From the NCBI GenBank assembly GCA_017503015.1, contig JAFVTX010000025.1:1-62516 (forward strand): DNA of 62,516 nt, read 5' to 3'. This DNA is from Fibrobacter sp. (GTDB taxonomy: Bacteria > Fibrobacterota > Fibrobacteria > Fibrobacterales > Fibrobacteraceae). Both the position numbers and the translations under genes were made by a program. The notes beneath the pieces were generated by a model, which saw nothing but the letters and a program-made list of their open reading frames with translations, ran no database searches and was not told the DNA's origin. How positions within the stretch are numbered: position 1 is the stretch's first letter; every line of letters starts with the position of its first letter. Of the stretch, positions 17,642-26,171 are shown piece by piece.

Positions 17642-17714
17642 TACCCCCAAGCGGACTCGAACCGCTGTTGCGGGAATGAGAATCCCGAGTCCTGGGCCAC
17701 TAGACGATGGGGGC
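17642..17714 (-). tRNA. tRNA-Glu (anticodon CTC)
   Basis: The 73-nt cloverleaf can be folded by eye: acceptor GCCCCCA/TGGGGGT (a G-U at the first pair), D arm GTC...GAC, anticodon stem CGGGA/TCCCG with loop TTCTCAT giving anticodon CTC, and T arm AGCGG-TTCGAGT-CCGCT. CCA is not encoded. It reads GAG codons. Confidence 0.92.
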
Positions 17715-17734
17715 GAGCGAACCAAATATATAAA

Positions 17735-17766
17735 AATCCGCCCAGATTTAAAGGCTCCGGGCGGAA
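17735..17766 (-). terminator. Rho-independent terminator of fabZ
   Basis: ATTCCGCCC ... GGGCGGAT followed by TTTTATA on the minus strand, directly downstream of fabZ. Confidence 0.8.
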
Positions 17767-17794
17767 TCTTTTTGAGATTTTTTAGAAAGTCCTG

Positions 17795-18286
17795 CTAGAC
17801 CATGGCGGCGCTGAAATCCGCCTTGGTGCAGAGGGTTTCCTTTCCTTCGGCATCAACGGTATAGAGCTCGCCGCTGTACTTGAAAATGCCGTGGCGGGCC
17901 ATGACCAGCTTGGCCTTCAAAACGATTTCGGCAGGGGGGATTACCGGTGCACGGAATCGGCAGTTTTCTACGCCCATAAAGGCGGGACGCTTGCCCGTGG
18001 TTTCCGCTTCGCGGCCGATCATGGTCAAGAGCGTTGCCGCCTGGGCCATAGATTCAATCTGGATGACGCCGGGGAGCACGGGGTTTCCGGGGAAATGCCC
18101 CTTCAGAAATCCTTCTTCGCCGGTCAGGTGCCACTTGCCTACGATTTCCATGTTCTCGACGTCGAGGCTGAGGATTTCGTCAACGAAGGCGAAGGGCGCC
18201 TTCTGCGGCAAGATATTGTGGACGGTGTCGGCCTCGTAGAGGATTCCGTCTTTGTTGGATTTAGGTAATGATTCTAGTAGGGACAT
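17795..18286 (-). CDS. fabZ: 3-hydroxyacyl-ACP dehydratase FabZ
   Basis: A hot-dog-fold dehydratase that removes water from 3-hydroxyacyl-ACP in fatty-acid elongation. The catalytic His64 lies in GHFPGNPVLPGV (63-74), with Glu78 (IQIESMAQA) 14 residues later, the exact FabZ spacing; the N-terminal ILPQKAPFAFVDEI corresponds to the ILPHR-PFLLVD segment. At 163 residues it is slightly longer than most FabZ proteins because of an extra N-terminal stretch. GGAGA lies 6 nt before the ATG. It is not next to lpx or other fab genes. A symporter gene lies upstream in the same direction, separated by about 28 nt, so cotranscription with it is possible. Confidence 0.9.
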   Translation of the reverse strand: MSLLESLPKSNKDGILYEADTVHNILPQKAPFAFVDEILSLDVENMEIVGKWHLTGEEGFLKGHFPGNPVLPGVIQIESMAQAATLLTMIGREAETTGKRPAFMGVENCRFRAPVIPPAEIVLKAKLVMARHGIFKYSGELYTVDAEGKETLCTKADFSAAMV

Positions 18287-18314
18287 TTTTTCTCCGTAAT
18301 ATGCGGGCGAATGG

Positions 18315-19856
18315 TTAAAGTTTCAGTGTGCTGAGGCGGGTGTGTTCCACCTGGTCGAACTCGTCCTGAATTTCCTTGCTGGGGGCCTTGGTCAAGAGGC
18401 TCACCACCACGATGGTCACAAAGCTCAAGACGAAGCCGGGCACCAGTTCGTAAATCTGGAAGATTTCGGCAGGGAAGCTGGAAAGGTAGAACTTCCACAC
18501 GAAGGTGGTGATGCCGCCCACCAGCATGCCGGCGATGGCTGCGGGGAGGGTGGTACGTTTCCAGAAGAGGGCGAGGAGCATAATCGGGCCGAAGGTGGCG
18601 CCAAATCCACCCCAGGCGAAGCTCACCAGGCTCATGACCACGTCCAGGAAACTCTTGCCGTGCTTCACTCCGTCGGCACTGGGAGCGCCCTGCATGGCCA
18701 CGATGACGGCGATAACGGTGATAAGCACCACCACGCCACGGCTCACCCACATGACTTCCTTGTTGCTTGCATTCTTGCGGAACAGGTGCTTGTAGAGGTC
18801 GTTACTGAAGGCAGAAGCGGAAACAAGCAGCTGGGAGTCGGCGGTACTCATGATGGCGGCAAGGATGGCGGCCATCAAGATGGCGGCAATGGCCGGGTGG
18901 CAGAGCGCCTGGCAGAGGATCATGAAGATGCGTTCCGGGTCGTCCACCTTGATGCCGTTCGCTTCCACGTAGTAGCGACCGAGAATGGCAATCATGATGG
19001 CGGCACCGAGACAGATGGTGACCCAGGTCATGGCGACGCGGCGGGAGAACTTGATGTCTTCGGCGTTCTTGATGCTCATGAAGCGCACCAGGATGTGCGG
19101 CATGCCGAAGTAGCCGAGGCCCCACGCGAGGCTAGAAATCAGGGCGATAAGGCCGATGGACTTGCCGGTGGTGGCGTTGGTGAACAGGCTCATCAGGTAG
19201 GGGTTCTGGGCGTTCACCGCGTCCATGGTGGAGGCAAATCCGCCAGAGCCGCTCATGATAATCAGGGGGATGGCGACCACGGCCACAAGCATCATCATGG
19301 CCTGGATAAAGTCGGTCCAGCACACGGCAAAGAAGCCGCCCATGAAGGTGTAGCTCACCACGACTACAGCCCCAAGAATCAGGCCCGTGGTGTAGTTCAT
19401 GCCGAAGATGGTGCCGAACAGTTTAGCGCTGGCCACAAATCCCGATACCGTATAGAACAGGAAGAAGGCGAGAATGAATATGGAGGCAATCACGCGGATG
19501 ATGCCCTTGTTGTCGCGGAAGCGGTTAGAGAAAAAGTCGGGGAGAGTGATGGAATCGCCGCAGAAGTGGCTGTACTTGCGGAGGCGCTTGCCTACGATTT
19601 TCCAGTTGAAATAAGTGCCGATGACAAGGCCGATACCGATCCAGGCTTCGGAGAACCCGCTCACGAACACGGCACCGGGGAGCCCCATCAGGAGCCAGCC
19701 GCTCATGTCGGAGGCCTGGGCGGACATGGCCACCACCCACTTGTTCATTCCACGGTTGCCCAGGTAGTAGGCGTTCAGGCTGTTGGCCTTCTTGGAAAAG
19801 TAAAAACCGATGCCGAGCATCATCAACAGGTACAGGATAAAAACGGTAATGACCAT
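18315..19856 (-). CDS. putP: Sodium/solute symporter (PutP-like)
   Basis: An inner-membrane secondary transporter of the SSS family with about 13 hydrophobic spans in 513 residues. Family features include ASDMSGWLLMGLPGA near residue 48 (PutP-like Na/substrate-site segment), the conserved YTVSGFVASAKLFG near 135, and a tail of basic residues. The sequence is closest by eye to proline symporters, but substrate assignment within the family is unreliable. Start: the ATG at 19856 has AAGGAG 11 nt upstream, a little long; the in-frame TTG ten codons earlier was rejected. fabZ follows at about 28 nt. Confidence 0.85.
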   Translation of the reverse strand: MVITVFILYLLMMLGIGFYFSKKANSLNAYYLGNRGMNKWVVAMSAQASDMSGWLLMGLPGAVFVSGFSEAWIGIGLVIGTYFNWKIVGKRLRKYSHFCGDSITLPDFFSNRFRDNKGIIRVIASIFILAFFLFYTVSGFVASAKLFGTIFGMNYTTGLILGAVVVVSYTFMGGFFAVCWTDFIQAMMMLVAVVAIPLIIMSGSGGFASTMDAVNAQNPYLMSLFTNATTGKSIGLIALISSLAWGLGYFGMPHILVRFMSIKNAEDIKFSRRVAMTWVTICLGAAIMIAILGRYYVEANGIKVDDPERIFMILCQALCHPAIAAILMAAILAAIMSTADSQLLVSASAFSNDLYKHLFRKNASNKEVMWVSRGVVVLITVIAVIVAMQGAPSADGVKHGKSFLDVVMSLVSFAWGGFGATFGPIMLLALFWKRTTLPAAIAGMLVGGITTFVWKFYLSSFPAEIFQIYELVPGFVLSFVTIVVVSLLTKAPSKEIQDEFDQVEHTRLSTLKL

Positions 19857-19938
19857 TTGAAGTCGTACTCCTTTTGTTTTCTTCAAAATTAAAAATTTTC
19901 GCCGAATTCTTTATTTATATTCTGGTCAAATTGGAAAA

Positions 19939-20697
19939 ATGCCGATGAAATATGGTGAAATTGTCCAGGGCGAGTTCTTGGAGCGGCCGAACCGCTTTAT
20001 CGCCCACGTGAAAATAGACGGCAAAAAGACGGTGGTCCACGTGAAGAACACGGGACGCTGTCGTGAACTGTTGCAGCCAGGCGTAAAAGTTTTTCTGGAA
20101 AAGTCGAAAAATCCGGAACGCAAGACGCCCTACGACCTGGTGACGGTGGAAAAGGTCACTCCCCGCGGGAAAATCCTGGTGAACATGGACAGTCAGGCTC
20201 CCAACAAGGTGGCCGCCGAATGGATTTGTTCCAGCCGGGAACGCTTTCCGGAGATTACCTTTCTAAAGCCGGAATACACCTTCGGGAATTCCCGCTTCGA
20301 CTTTTACATCGAATATCGGGGAGCGGGGAAGACCAGGGCACAGAAAGCGCGGCTCCACAAGATGTTCCTGGAAGTGAAGGGTGTGACTTTGGAATACGAC
20401 GGTTCTGCCTCTTTCCCAGACGCTCCGACGGAGCGGGGCGTCAAGCACCTGCGGGAACTTGCCCGCATTCTTGGGACCCGAACGTCTGCAGACGACGGAA
20501 CACCTTACGAATGTGGCGTGCTGTTTCTGGTCCAGATGAAGGGCTGCCACCGCTTTGGACCCGACGAAAAAATCCATCCGGAGTTCGCGGGAGCCCTGCG
20601 GGATGCCCGAGACGCAGGTGTGGAAATTTTTGTAGTGGACTGCAAGGTGACTCCGAAGACGGTTAGCGCCGACAAGCCCGTGCCGCTAGTGCTTTAA
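19939..20697 (+). CDS. sfsA: SfsA family protein
   Basis: A 252-residue SfsA (sugar fermentation stimulation) protein. The N-terminal OB-like segment (GEFLERPNRFIAHVKIDGK, VKNTGRCRELL) matches the family. The second half has a nuclease-like fold with the conserved EYTFGNSRFDFYIE (about residues 110-123) and FLEVKGVTLEYDGSASFPDA (about 147-166), whose acidic/Lys residues (D, E-V-K) match the PD-(D/E)xK pattern. The E. coli protein binds DNA and affects maltose genes, but its biochemical role is not settled. It carries an extra ~10-residue basic insert (GAGKTRAQKARLHK). Two close ATGs exist; the first has GG about 5 nt upstream. It is divergent from the symporter. Confidence 0.9.
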   Translation: MPMKYGEIVQGEFLERPNRFIAHVKIDGKKTVVHVKNTGRCRELLQPGVKVFLEKSKNPERKTPYDLVTVEKVTPRGKILVNMDSQAPNKVAAEWICSSRERFPEITFLKPEYTFGNSRFDFYIEYRGAGKTRAQKARLHKMFLEVKGVTLEYDGSASFPDAPTERGVKHLRELARILGTRTSADDGTPYECGVLFLVQMKGCHRFGPDEKIHPEFAGALRDARDAGVEIFVVDCKVTPKTVSADKPVPLVL

Positions 20698-20708
20698 GTT
20701 GTGTAAAC

Positions 20709-20802
20709 GTCATGGCGTGCTACGACACGCCATCTAGGTTCCGGCTCGTGGGCCGGAATGACGCAGATTTGTACGTCATGGCGGACCTGATCCGCCATCT
20801 AG
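20709..20802. repeat. Dispersed GTCATGGCG-type palindromic repeat
   Basis: Two linked units (GTCATGGCGTGC..., GTCATGGCGGAC...CCGCCATCTAG), with GGCTCGTGGGCC between them. It fills the space between the converging sfsA and nudC genes and overlaps the end of nudC by a few bases. Confidence 0.75.
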
Positions 20803-21650
20803 CTTTCTTTTATCGTAAATCCACGCCTGAAATTCTCGATGAGGCAGCAACTGATGCTTACGTCGGTCTCGTATTCGGGAATGTCTTCGCGCCGGACCCA
20901 CATGGCTTCGGAAAGCTCCGCCTCTTGCATGTGGATGGTGTCGTCGCCATCCAGTTCGGCGGTGAACCCTGCGATAAGCGAGTCGCTGAAAGGCCACGGC
21001 TGGCTCCCGAAATAGCGGACGTTTTTCACACGAAGGCCCGCCTCTTCTAGAACCTCCCGGTGTACCGCCTGTTCCAGGCTCTCACCGATTTCCACGAATC
21101 CCGAAATCAAGAAGAGTCTTGGGTTCGGGTTGTCGATGTTGTGGGCCATCAGGAGCTTGTCACCGTTGTGCACGGCCACAATCACCACCGGCGAGATTCG
21201 CGGGTACACGACGTTCCCGCATTTGGGGCAAACCATGGAACGTTCTTTTTCGCCACGGGCCATTTCACTTCCGCAGCGGCCGCAGAACCTATTCAGGGAT
21301 TCCCAGTGGGCGAGGTGGGCGGCGGTGGCTCCACCCAGGCGTTCTACGGGACTCATATTGCGGAAGGTCCGGCTGACCATGTATTCGTAACCCTCGGGAG
21401 CGTCACCGCAGGTAACACTATCATCCAAAAAAAACGCCGTCTCGTCGATACTGAAAAGGTAATGACCTTCAAAATTTTCGAGGCTCTTGCCTTCAAGTTC
21501 TAGTAGTTCGCCTACGCGGGGAATGGTGTAGGCGGTACCCTTCTTCAATAAGGTTTTTGCTCCGTCATACCGGATAACAAAATCCGTAGATTTCGGTCCA
21601 CAGATTTTGAATTCGTTGTAGAGCTTGTGGGGGAGTATTTCGTGGATCAT
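20799..21650 (-). CDS. nudC: NAD(H) pyrophosphatase / decapping Nudix hydrolase NudC
   Basis: A 283-residue Nudix enzyme that cleaves NAD(H) to NMN(H) and AMP and, in E. coli, removes NAD caps from RNA. The four-Cys zinc ribbon is at about residues 119-140 (CGRCG...CPKCG). The Nudix box GFVEIGESLEQAVHREVLEE AG begins near 187, and the diagnostic NudC SQPWPFSDSL follows near 219. The family pattern is intact, so it should be active. It is a single gene between two spacers. The start at 21650 has an AGAGA-like site. Confidence 0.93.
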   Translation of the reverse strand: MIHEILPHKLYNEFKICGPKSTDFVIRYDGAKTLLKKGTAYTIPRVGELLELEGKSLENFEGHYLFSIDETAFFLDDSVTCGDAPEGYEYMVSRTFRNMSPVERLGGATAAHLAHWESLNRFCGRCGSEMARGEKERSMVCPKCGNVVYPRISPVVIVAVHNGDKLLMAHNIDNPNPRLFLISGFVEIGESLEQAVHREVLEEAGLRVKNVRYFGSQPWPFSDSLIAGFTAELDGDDTIHMQEAELSEAMWVRREDIPEYETDVSISCCLIENFRRGFTIKES

Positions 21651-21722
21651 TTAATTGTCTCTTTTTGCGGAAACAATATAGTCAAAAAAAAGAACCCGCA
21701 TTGGTGCTGCGGGTTTGTGGAG

Positions 21723-22466
21723 CTATTCGCACTGGAGTTTGTTGCCATTCCCAGAGCATCCGGGCAAGTCCTTTGCTACTCCGGGTGGAACTTTCGTTCC
21801 GCAACGTGGGTAATCGACCCATCCATTTTTATTTCCATGCTCAGCATTGTGTGCATCTTTTAGGGCTTGGCAGTCGACGTCTTGCGAAGGTGAAGATTGT
21901 GTCTGTTCATCTGGTTGCTGTTCTGGTTGCTGTTGCTGCTGTGGCTCAGGGTCGTTGCTCGCCTGTTGGGTATTGCCTGAATTTCCTTCGCATTCGTCTC
22001 CAATATTTGCGACAGTCCAGTTGTGAGTCAGTTTGGTACATTCGTCGGAATTGACGTTTGTAGCGTAGACAAGACTCCGTTCGGCCAAGATAGATACGGT
22101 AACGGCCCATGAACTGCCCAACGCGCAGTCATTGAGGCCACTTAAGCTAGTAGCAATCCAACCAATAGCAGCACTTTGATTTCCATCGTATACAATGTCC
22201 TCGTCTGCGCAGCTTTTGTATTTAAAGTAGGACGAAACACCGTTTGTTCCAGGAGCTTCGTAACCAATGTTCTTCCAACTTCCAATGACAGTTTTGTCGG
22301 CTTGGTACGCTTCTTGCAAATGTATGTAAACTCCGGCTGCCGTTGGTGCTTCGCTAGCCTTTGCCTTGGCGATCATCGCGAAAAGTTTTGGTACGCCAAC
22401 GGCCGCCAACACGCCCATGATGACGATGACCACCATTATTTCGATGAGGGTGAAGCCTTTTTTCAT
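21723..22466 (-). CDS. Type IV pilin-like / pseudopilin protein
   Basis: A 247-residue protein with a class III (prepilin) signal, MKKGFTLIEIMVVIVIMGVL, cleaved after Gly4, and the hydrophobic assembly helix with Glu at mature position 5 (FTLIE). The C-terminal region is unusual. After a globular part with Cys pairs (about residues 83-150) there is a low-complexity Gln/Pro/Glu/Ser stretch (QQQQQPEQQPDEQ, about 173-190), then a short Cys-containing C-terminal domain (CQALKDAHNAEHGNKNGW...CSGNGNKLQCE). I know of no match for that tail. No pilus or type II secretion genes are nearby, so this is an orphan pilin. Fibrobacter pilins have been linked to cellulose attachment, which would be a reasonable but untested role. 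Confidence 0.8.
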   Translation of the reverse strand: MKKGFTLIEIMVVIVIMGVLAAVGVPKLFAMIAKAKASEAPTAAGVYIHLQEAYQADKTVIGSWKNIGYEAPGTNGVSSYFKYKSCADEDIVYDGNQSAAIGWIATSLSGLNDCALGSSWAVTVSILAERSLVYATNVNSDECTKLTHNWTVANIGDECEGNSGNTQQASNDPEPQQQQQPEQQPDEQTQSSPSQDVDCQALKDAHNAEHGNKNGWVDYPRCGTKVPPGVAKDLPGCSGNGNKLQCE

Positions 22467-22663
22467 AAAAAATCCCTTGATCCCGATGAATACGACGAAT
22501 ATAGTTTATTTGCGTTAGTTTGTGCTTGTTTTAAAGCGGAAAGTGCAAAAAACGACATGAAAAACTTACATTTGTAGAAAATTTGGCGTTTTTAGGCAAA
22601 TTTTGCCCTTTTTTGAGAACGTTGCACCTGTCCTGGTTTTACATTACCTACATTTGGCCTAAA

Positions 22664-22853
22664 GTTTCCTGTGCCCTGAAAAGCCCATGCTGGCGCCCTA
22701 CTGGGTGGCCCGCAAGGAGAGAACCCCGTGAAAGCCGGGGGCGGTCGCGCCGCTGTAAGGGAGGACGAAACCGGCATGAACCAATGCACGAGCTGTCGTG
22801 TGTGAAGGAACCGGGAGTAGATTGAGCCCCGAGCCAGAAGAACTGTGGGAAAC
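22664..22853 (+). promoter_or_regulatory. Cobalamin riboswitch
   Basis: The conserved core is recognisable: CCCCGTGAAAGCCGGGGGCGGT, then CGCCGCTGTAAGGGAGGACGAA, and at the 3' end GAGCCCCGAGCCAGAAGAACTG (the B12-box region). The outer P1 helix can pair GTTTCC (22664) with GGGAAAC (22847-22853). It ends about 10 nt before the ribosome-binding site of the TonB-dependent receptor gene, so ligand binding probably controls translation initiation. Confidence 0.9.
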
Positions 22854-22869
22854 GCTTTGTTGAGGAACG

Positions 22870-24891
22870 ATGCGAACGACATCTTTCTGCAAGGCCGCAT
22901 ACGCTGCGGCTCTTTGGTGCTGTGCTGCCACGGGTTTTGCCGTGGCTCACGTGCCTGATGCAGCCCCGGTCCAGGACCTCGGGGTGTCCGAGGTGTCCGG
23001 TGACGACGGGTACAAGCCTACAACAAGTGCCAATTATACAGAAATTACCTCCGATGCTTGGGAGGGCAAGGCTCTGTCGGCGGCAGACCTTCTCTCGACG
23101 CTGCCCGGAATTCAGTCCTACAAGCAGGGCGGGTTAGGCAGTTTCCAGACGGTTTCTATCCGCGGGATTGCGGCCCGAAATATTCTGATTTGCGTAGATG
23201 GCGTTCCGCTGAACGATGCCAGCGGCGGGGCGGTGAACCTGGGTTCCATCGACCTGAACCAGAAGGAAAAGGTGGAGGTTTACAAGAACAACGTTCCTGC
23301 AAAATTTGGCGTGTCCGGTGTCGGCGGGGCCATCAACTTTGTGACCAAGAACGCCGTCAAGAAAGGCGGCCGGGTCCTTGCCGCCTACGGTAACCACAAC
23401 ACCTGGGAGGGTTCGTTCCAGGTGGCGACTCCCGTGACCGACAGCATCATGTTCGCCTCTTCTTTTGCCACGAGGCATTCCGACAACGACTACGAATATA
23501 CCAACCGGAACGGTACCCAGTACAACGACGAGGACGACTACACCGCCACCCGCGAAAACGCCAAGTTTACCGATGTCTCGGGGAATGTCCAGTTCCGTAT
23601 GCTTCACGGGAACGGGTATTTTTCCACCTTGTCGGCGACGGCCTCCAGGGCCGAAAGCGGTAACCCCGGCAAGGAACAGAACCAAACCAAGGTAGCGAAG
23701 TTTGTGGGGGAGTCTGCGCTAATCCGCTACGGGCTTGAATCGGTAGGCTACCTTGATGACAAGTTGTTCTTGTATGGCGCTCTTTCGGCACGGTTCGACA
23801 AGAACATGTCCAGTTCCTTCTACCCCCTGGACCACATCGGCTTTGGGAACAATGTCTTTATGGATTACGGAACGGCCACCTACAAGCTGGTTCCCGAGCT
23901 GTGGACCGAGTTTACTCCTTTGGAACATTTGACCGGAACGGCCCGCGTGGCCTACGAATGGGAACGCGCCGAAGCCCGAGGGAATTCCAAGGACTGGGCG
24001 CTGGACCGTAAGACCTTCGTTGGTTCCGGAGATTTGTATTACCAGTTTTTCAGGTACGCAGGTCTCGGCGGTGAAGGTTCCGTGCAGGCGTTGAAGGACC
24101 GCCTGGACAAGGGAGCCTTCGTGTTGCCGACGGGGACCCATACCCTGGATAAGGCGGCAGATCGGGACGCTACATTTGCGGGCCGAATTTATTCAAGGTT
24201 CGGTGCCAGCGCTTCTCCATTCATGGGGGAGGTTTCCATAGGCCGTTTTTACCAGCAGCCCGCCCTGATGGAGCTTTACGGCACATTCCCCGGCGCGGTT
24301 TCCAATCCGGAATTGAAACGGGAAAAGGCAACCAAGTTCGAGGCAACGGGCACATACAGGTTTCCGGGGAACCGCACGGCTTTTCAGGCCACCTATTTTG
24401 AGTCCCATGTGGAAGACGGAATCTATTGGCTGATGTCGGTAGAGCTGCTGCGTCCTGAAAATGTAGCCCGTTCCCTTGTCCGAGGAGTGGAGATGGAACT
24501 GAACAGCAGCCCTGCGAAATTTTTGGATGTGGTGCTTCGGGCGACTATCCAAAAGACAAGGGACCGTTCCCATTCCAACACCTATAACGGTAACAAGCTC
24601 CCCGGTGAGCCGGATCGCAGCTATTATGCAGAAGCGACCCTTCATTTGCCATTCCGTTTCGACTTTGTTTGGGCTTCGGACTGGCGAAGCGTTATGTATA
24701 GCGACCGAGCCAACAGAACGGAACAGCCGGCCGTGGCGACCCACCGTGCCTCCCTTTCGTACAATCCCTTTGATAATACCCGTTTGACTTTTAGCGTGAA
24801 TAACATTACCGACGAAAAGTACCGAAATTTCTATACGCCTTTTCCCATGCCAGGAAGAGAATACAAGTTCACAATCATACAGGGGTTCTAG
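22870..24891 (+). CDS. TonB-dependent outer-membrane receptor, probably vitamin B12 (BtuB-like)
   Basis: A 673-residue outer-membrane beta-barrel receptor. A signal peptide covers about residues 1-26. The plug domain spans about 50-165 with the usual segments (LLSTLPGIQSYKQGG, VSIRGIAARNILICVDGVPL, ...VEVYKNNVPAKFGVSGVGGA). The barrel ends in a typical strand with terminal Phe (REYKFTIIQGF). The start has GAGGA 4 nt upstream. The cobalamin riboswitch directly before it makes corrinoid the likely ligand, rather than a siderophore. A clear TonB box is not evident, although the segment VQDLGVSEVSG near residue 36 is a candidate. It is followed after 67 nt by a surface-lipoprotein gene, a layout like Bacteroides btuB-btuG. 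Confidence 0.88.
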   Translation: MRTTSFCKAAYAAALWCCAATGFAVAHVPDAAPVQDLGVSEVSGDDGYKPTTSANYTEITSDAWEGKALSAADLLSTLPGIQSYKQGGLGSFQTVSIRGIAARNILICVDGVPLNDASGGAVNLGSIDLNQKEKVEVYKNNVPAKFGVSGVGGAINFVTKNAVKKGGRVLAAYGNHNTWEGSFQVATPVTDSIMFASSFATRHSDNDYEYTNRNGTQYNDEDDYTATRENAKFTDVSGNVQFRMLHGNGYFSTLSATASRAESGNPGKEQNQTKVAKFVGESALIRYGLESVGYLDDKLFLYGALSARFDKNMSSSFYPLDHIGFGNNVFMDYGTATYKLVPELWTEFTPLEHLTGTARVAYEWERAEARGNSKDWALDRKTFVGSGDLYYQFFRYAGLGGEGSVQALKDRLDKGAFVLPTGTHTLDKAADRDATFAGRIYSRFGASASPFMGEVSIGRFYQQPALMELYGTFPGAVSNPELKREKATKFEATGTYRFPGNRTAFQATYFESHVEDGIYWLMSVELLRPENVARSLVRGVEMELNSSPAKFLDVVLRATIQKTRDRSHSNTYNGNKLPGEPDRSYYAEATLHLPFRFDFVWASDWRSVMYSDRANRTEQPAVATHRASLSYNPFDNTRLTFSVNNITDEKYRNFYTPFPMPGREYKFTIIQGF

Positions 24892-24958
24892 CCCCCTCGC
24901 TATACGGAGTTCATAGAGTTATGGCAAAGTATAGTGTAAAGCCAGAAAAGGACAAAAC

Positions 24959-26095
24959 ATGAATAAGAAACATAATGTCATTGCGAGCATGGCGAAGCAA
25001 TCTCTCGCCTGCATTGCTGTGGCCAGCCTTGCTTTTGGTCTCTCCGCTTGCGGTGACGACTCCAGCTCTTCTAGCACAAGCGGCCCCATCGTTGGCGACG
25101 TGGAACTTGCCGGTGTCATTTTTGATGGCGGCGACTACCAGGTGCCCGAAGGAGAACTCCGTTGGATTGATGTGGAGGGCAACATCTCCGAAAAGAGCCT
25201 TTCGTTCTACCAGGATTCGAGAGTCGCGACCAATGGCAACGACGTGTTCGTTATGGAAGGTCTGGGCACGGATAACGTTTCCCTGGTCAAGCCCGAATTC
25301 ATTGAAGAGGGTGCCAAGAAGGCTGTGGTCTGGCAGGTAAAATTTGAAAATTCCAACCCGGTGGACATGGCTTTCGATGGCGAAGAAGCCTGGGTGGCTC
25401 TCCAGAATGCCGACTCTCTCGTGAAAATCTCTACCAAGGATGGCAAGGTCGTAAAGTCCATCAAGACTGGCGAATTTGCCACAGGAGAAGAGGTTTCTCC
25501 GTATGTGACCGATGTGGAATTTGATGACGGCACGCTTTATGTGCTGATGCAGCGCTATTCTTCGGATGAAAACTTCGTTTTCACTTACCCGAAGGGCCTG
25601 GTGGCTATTTACGACGGTTCTACCGGCAAACTGCAGGACACGATTCAGCTTGTGACGAACAATCCGACAAAGTTGACCTTCTACAAAGGCGACCTTTATG
25701 TGGCCTCTCTAGGTGAATACGACGGTAAGGCCGATGACAACCGCGGCATTGAAAAGGTTGATCTCGATGCCAAGAAATCAAGCCTTGTTATTTCTGGCAA
25801 AAAGCTGGGTGCCGGTATCTACGGGTTTACCGCAGAAGATGGAATTGCCTTTGCGGCCCTCTATAAGGAATGGGGCAGCACGCCGGTTGTAAAGATCGAC
25901 CTTGAAAAGGGTTCTTTCGAAGAAGTGAAGGGCATTGCCGATGCCCAGGCCACCCTTGCCTACAAGGACGAGGCTCTCTATGTGGGCGACCATACCATGG
26001 GCAAGGAAAAGATCTATGTCTATAAGGACGGCAAGCTGACCGGCTTTGAACAGCCCAAGGGTGCCCAGGTTCCTTACAGCATCGCCTTGTTCTAA
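24959..26095 (+). CDS. Predicted beta-propeller-like lipoprotein in the cobalamin locus (BtuG-like)
   Basis: A 378-residue lipoprotein: signal peptide with lipobox GLSAC (Cys near residue 31), then a DDSSSSS linker of the kind seen in exported lipoproteins. The body shows repeated short units, each with a beta-turn and patterns such as NPVDMAFDGEEAWVALQNAD, YVTDVEFDDGTLYVLMQRYS, NPTKLTFYKGDLYVASLGEY and AYKDEALYVGDHTMG, which look like YncE/YVTN-type propeller blades (about six visible). It lies 67 nt after the riboswitch-controlled receptor and ends in a terminator. Bacteroides BtuG is a surface propeller lipoprotein that hands B12 to BtuB, so the same role is inferred here from context and fold only. 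The signal region contains a copy of a dispersed repeat (24977-25004). Confidence 0.75.
   Translation: MNKKHNVIASMAKQSLACIAVASLAFGLSACGDDSSSSSTSGPIVGDVELAGVIFDGGDYQVPEGELRWIDVEGNISEKSLSFYQDSRVATNGNDVFVMEGLGTDNVSLVKPEFIEEGAKKAVVWQVKFENSNPVDMAFDGEEAWVALQNADSLVKISTKDGKVVKSIKTGEFATGEEVSPYVTDVEFDDGTLYVLMQRYSSDENFVFTYPKGLVAIYDGSTGKLQDTIQLVTNNPTKLTFYKGDLYVASLGEYDGKADDNRGIEKVDLDAKKSSLVISGKKLGAGIYGFTAEDGIAFAALYKEWGSTPVVKIDLEKGSFEEVKGIADAQATLAYKDEALYVGDHTMGKEKIYVYKDGKLTGFEQPKGAQVPYSIALF
24977..25004. repeat. GTCATTGCGAGC...GCGAAGCAATC repeat inside the lipoprotein signal sequence
   Basis: A copy of the intergenic repeat forms codons for VIASMAKQSL of the signal peptide. Confidence 0.7.
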
Positions 26096-26136
26096 TTGAC
26101 ATATAACAATTATTTTTGAATTTAGCCTTGCGAGCA

Positions 26137-26156
26137 AGCCCCGCGGGGCTTTTTCT
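26137..26156 (+). terminator. Rho-independent terminator of the cobalamin operon
   Basis: AAGCCCC-GCGGGGCTT hairpin followed by TTTTCTATAT. Confidence 0.85.
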
Positions 26157-26171
26157 ATATTTGGGGCGCTT

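Noticed and set aside
15568-17700. 710-residue frame antisense to the PPIase gene
   Set aside because: A shadow; it runs across the PPIase terminator and into the tRNA, and has a His/Gly/Val-rich composition typical of such frames.
22593-22610. Possible sigma-54 promoter near the pilin gene (AGGCAAATTTTGCC)
   Set aside because: Spacing between GG and GC is 10, not 12, and the strand is wrong for the pilin.
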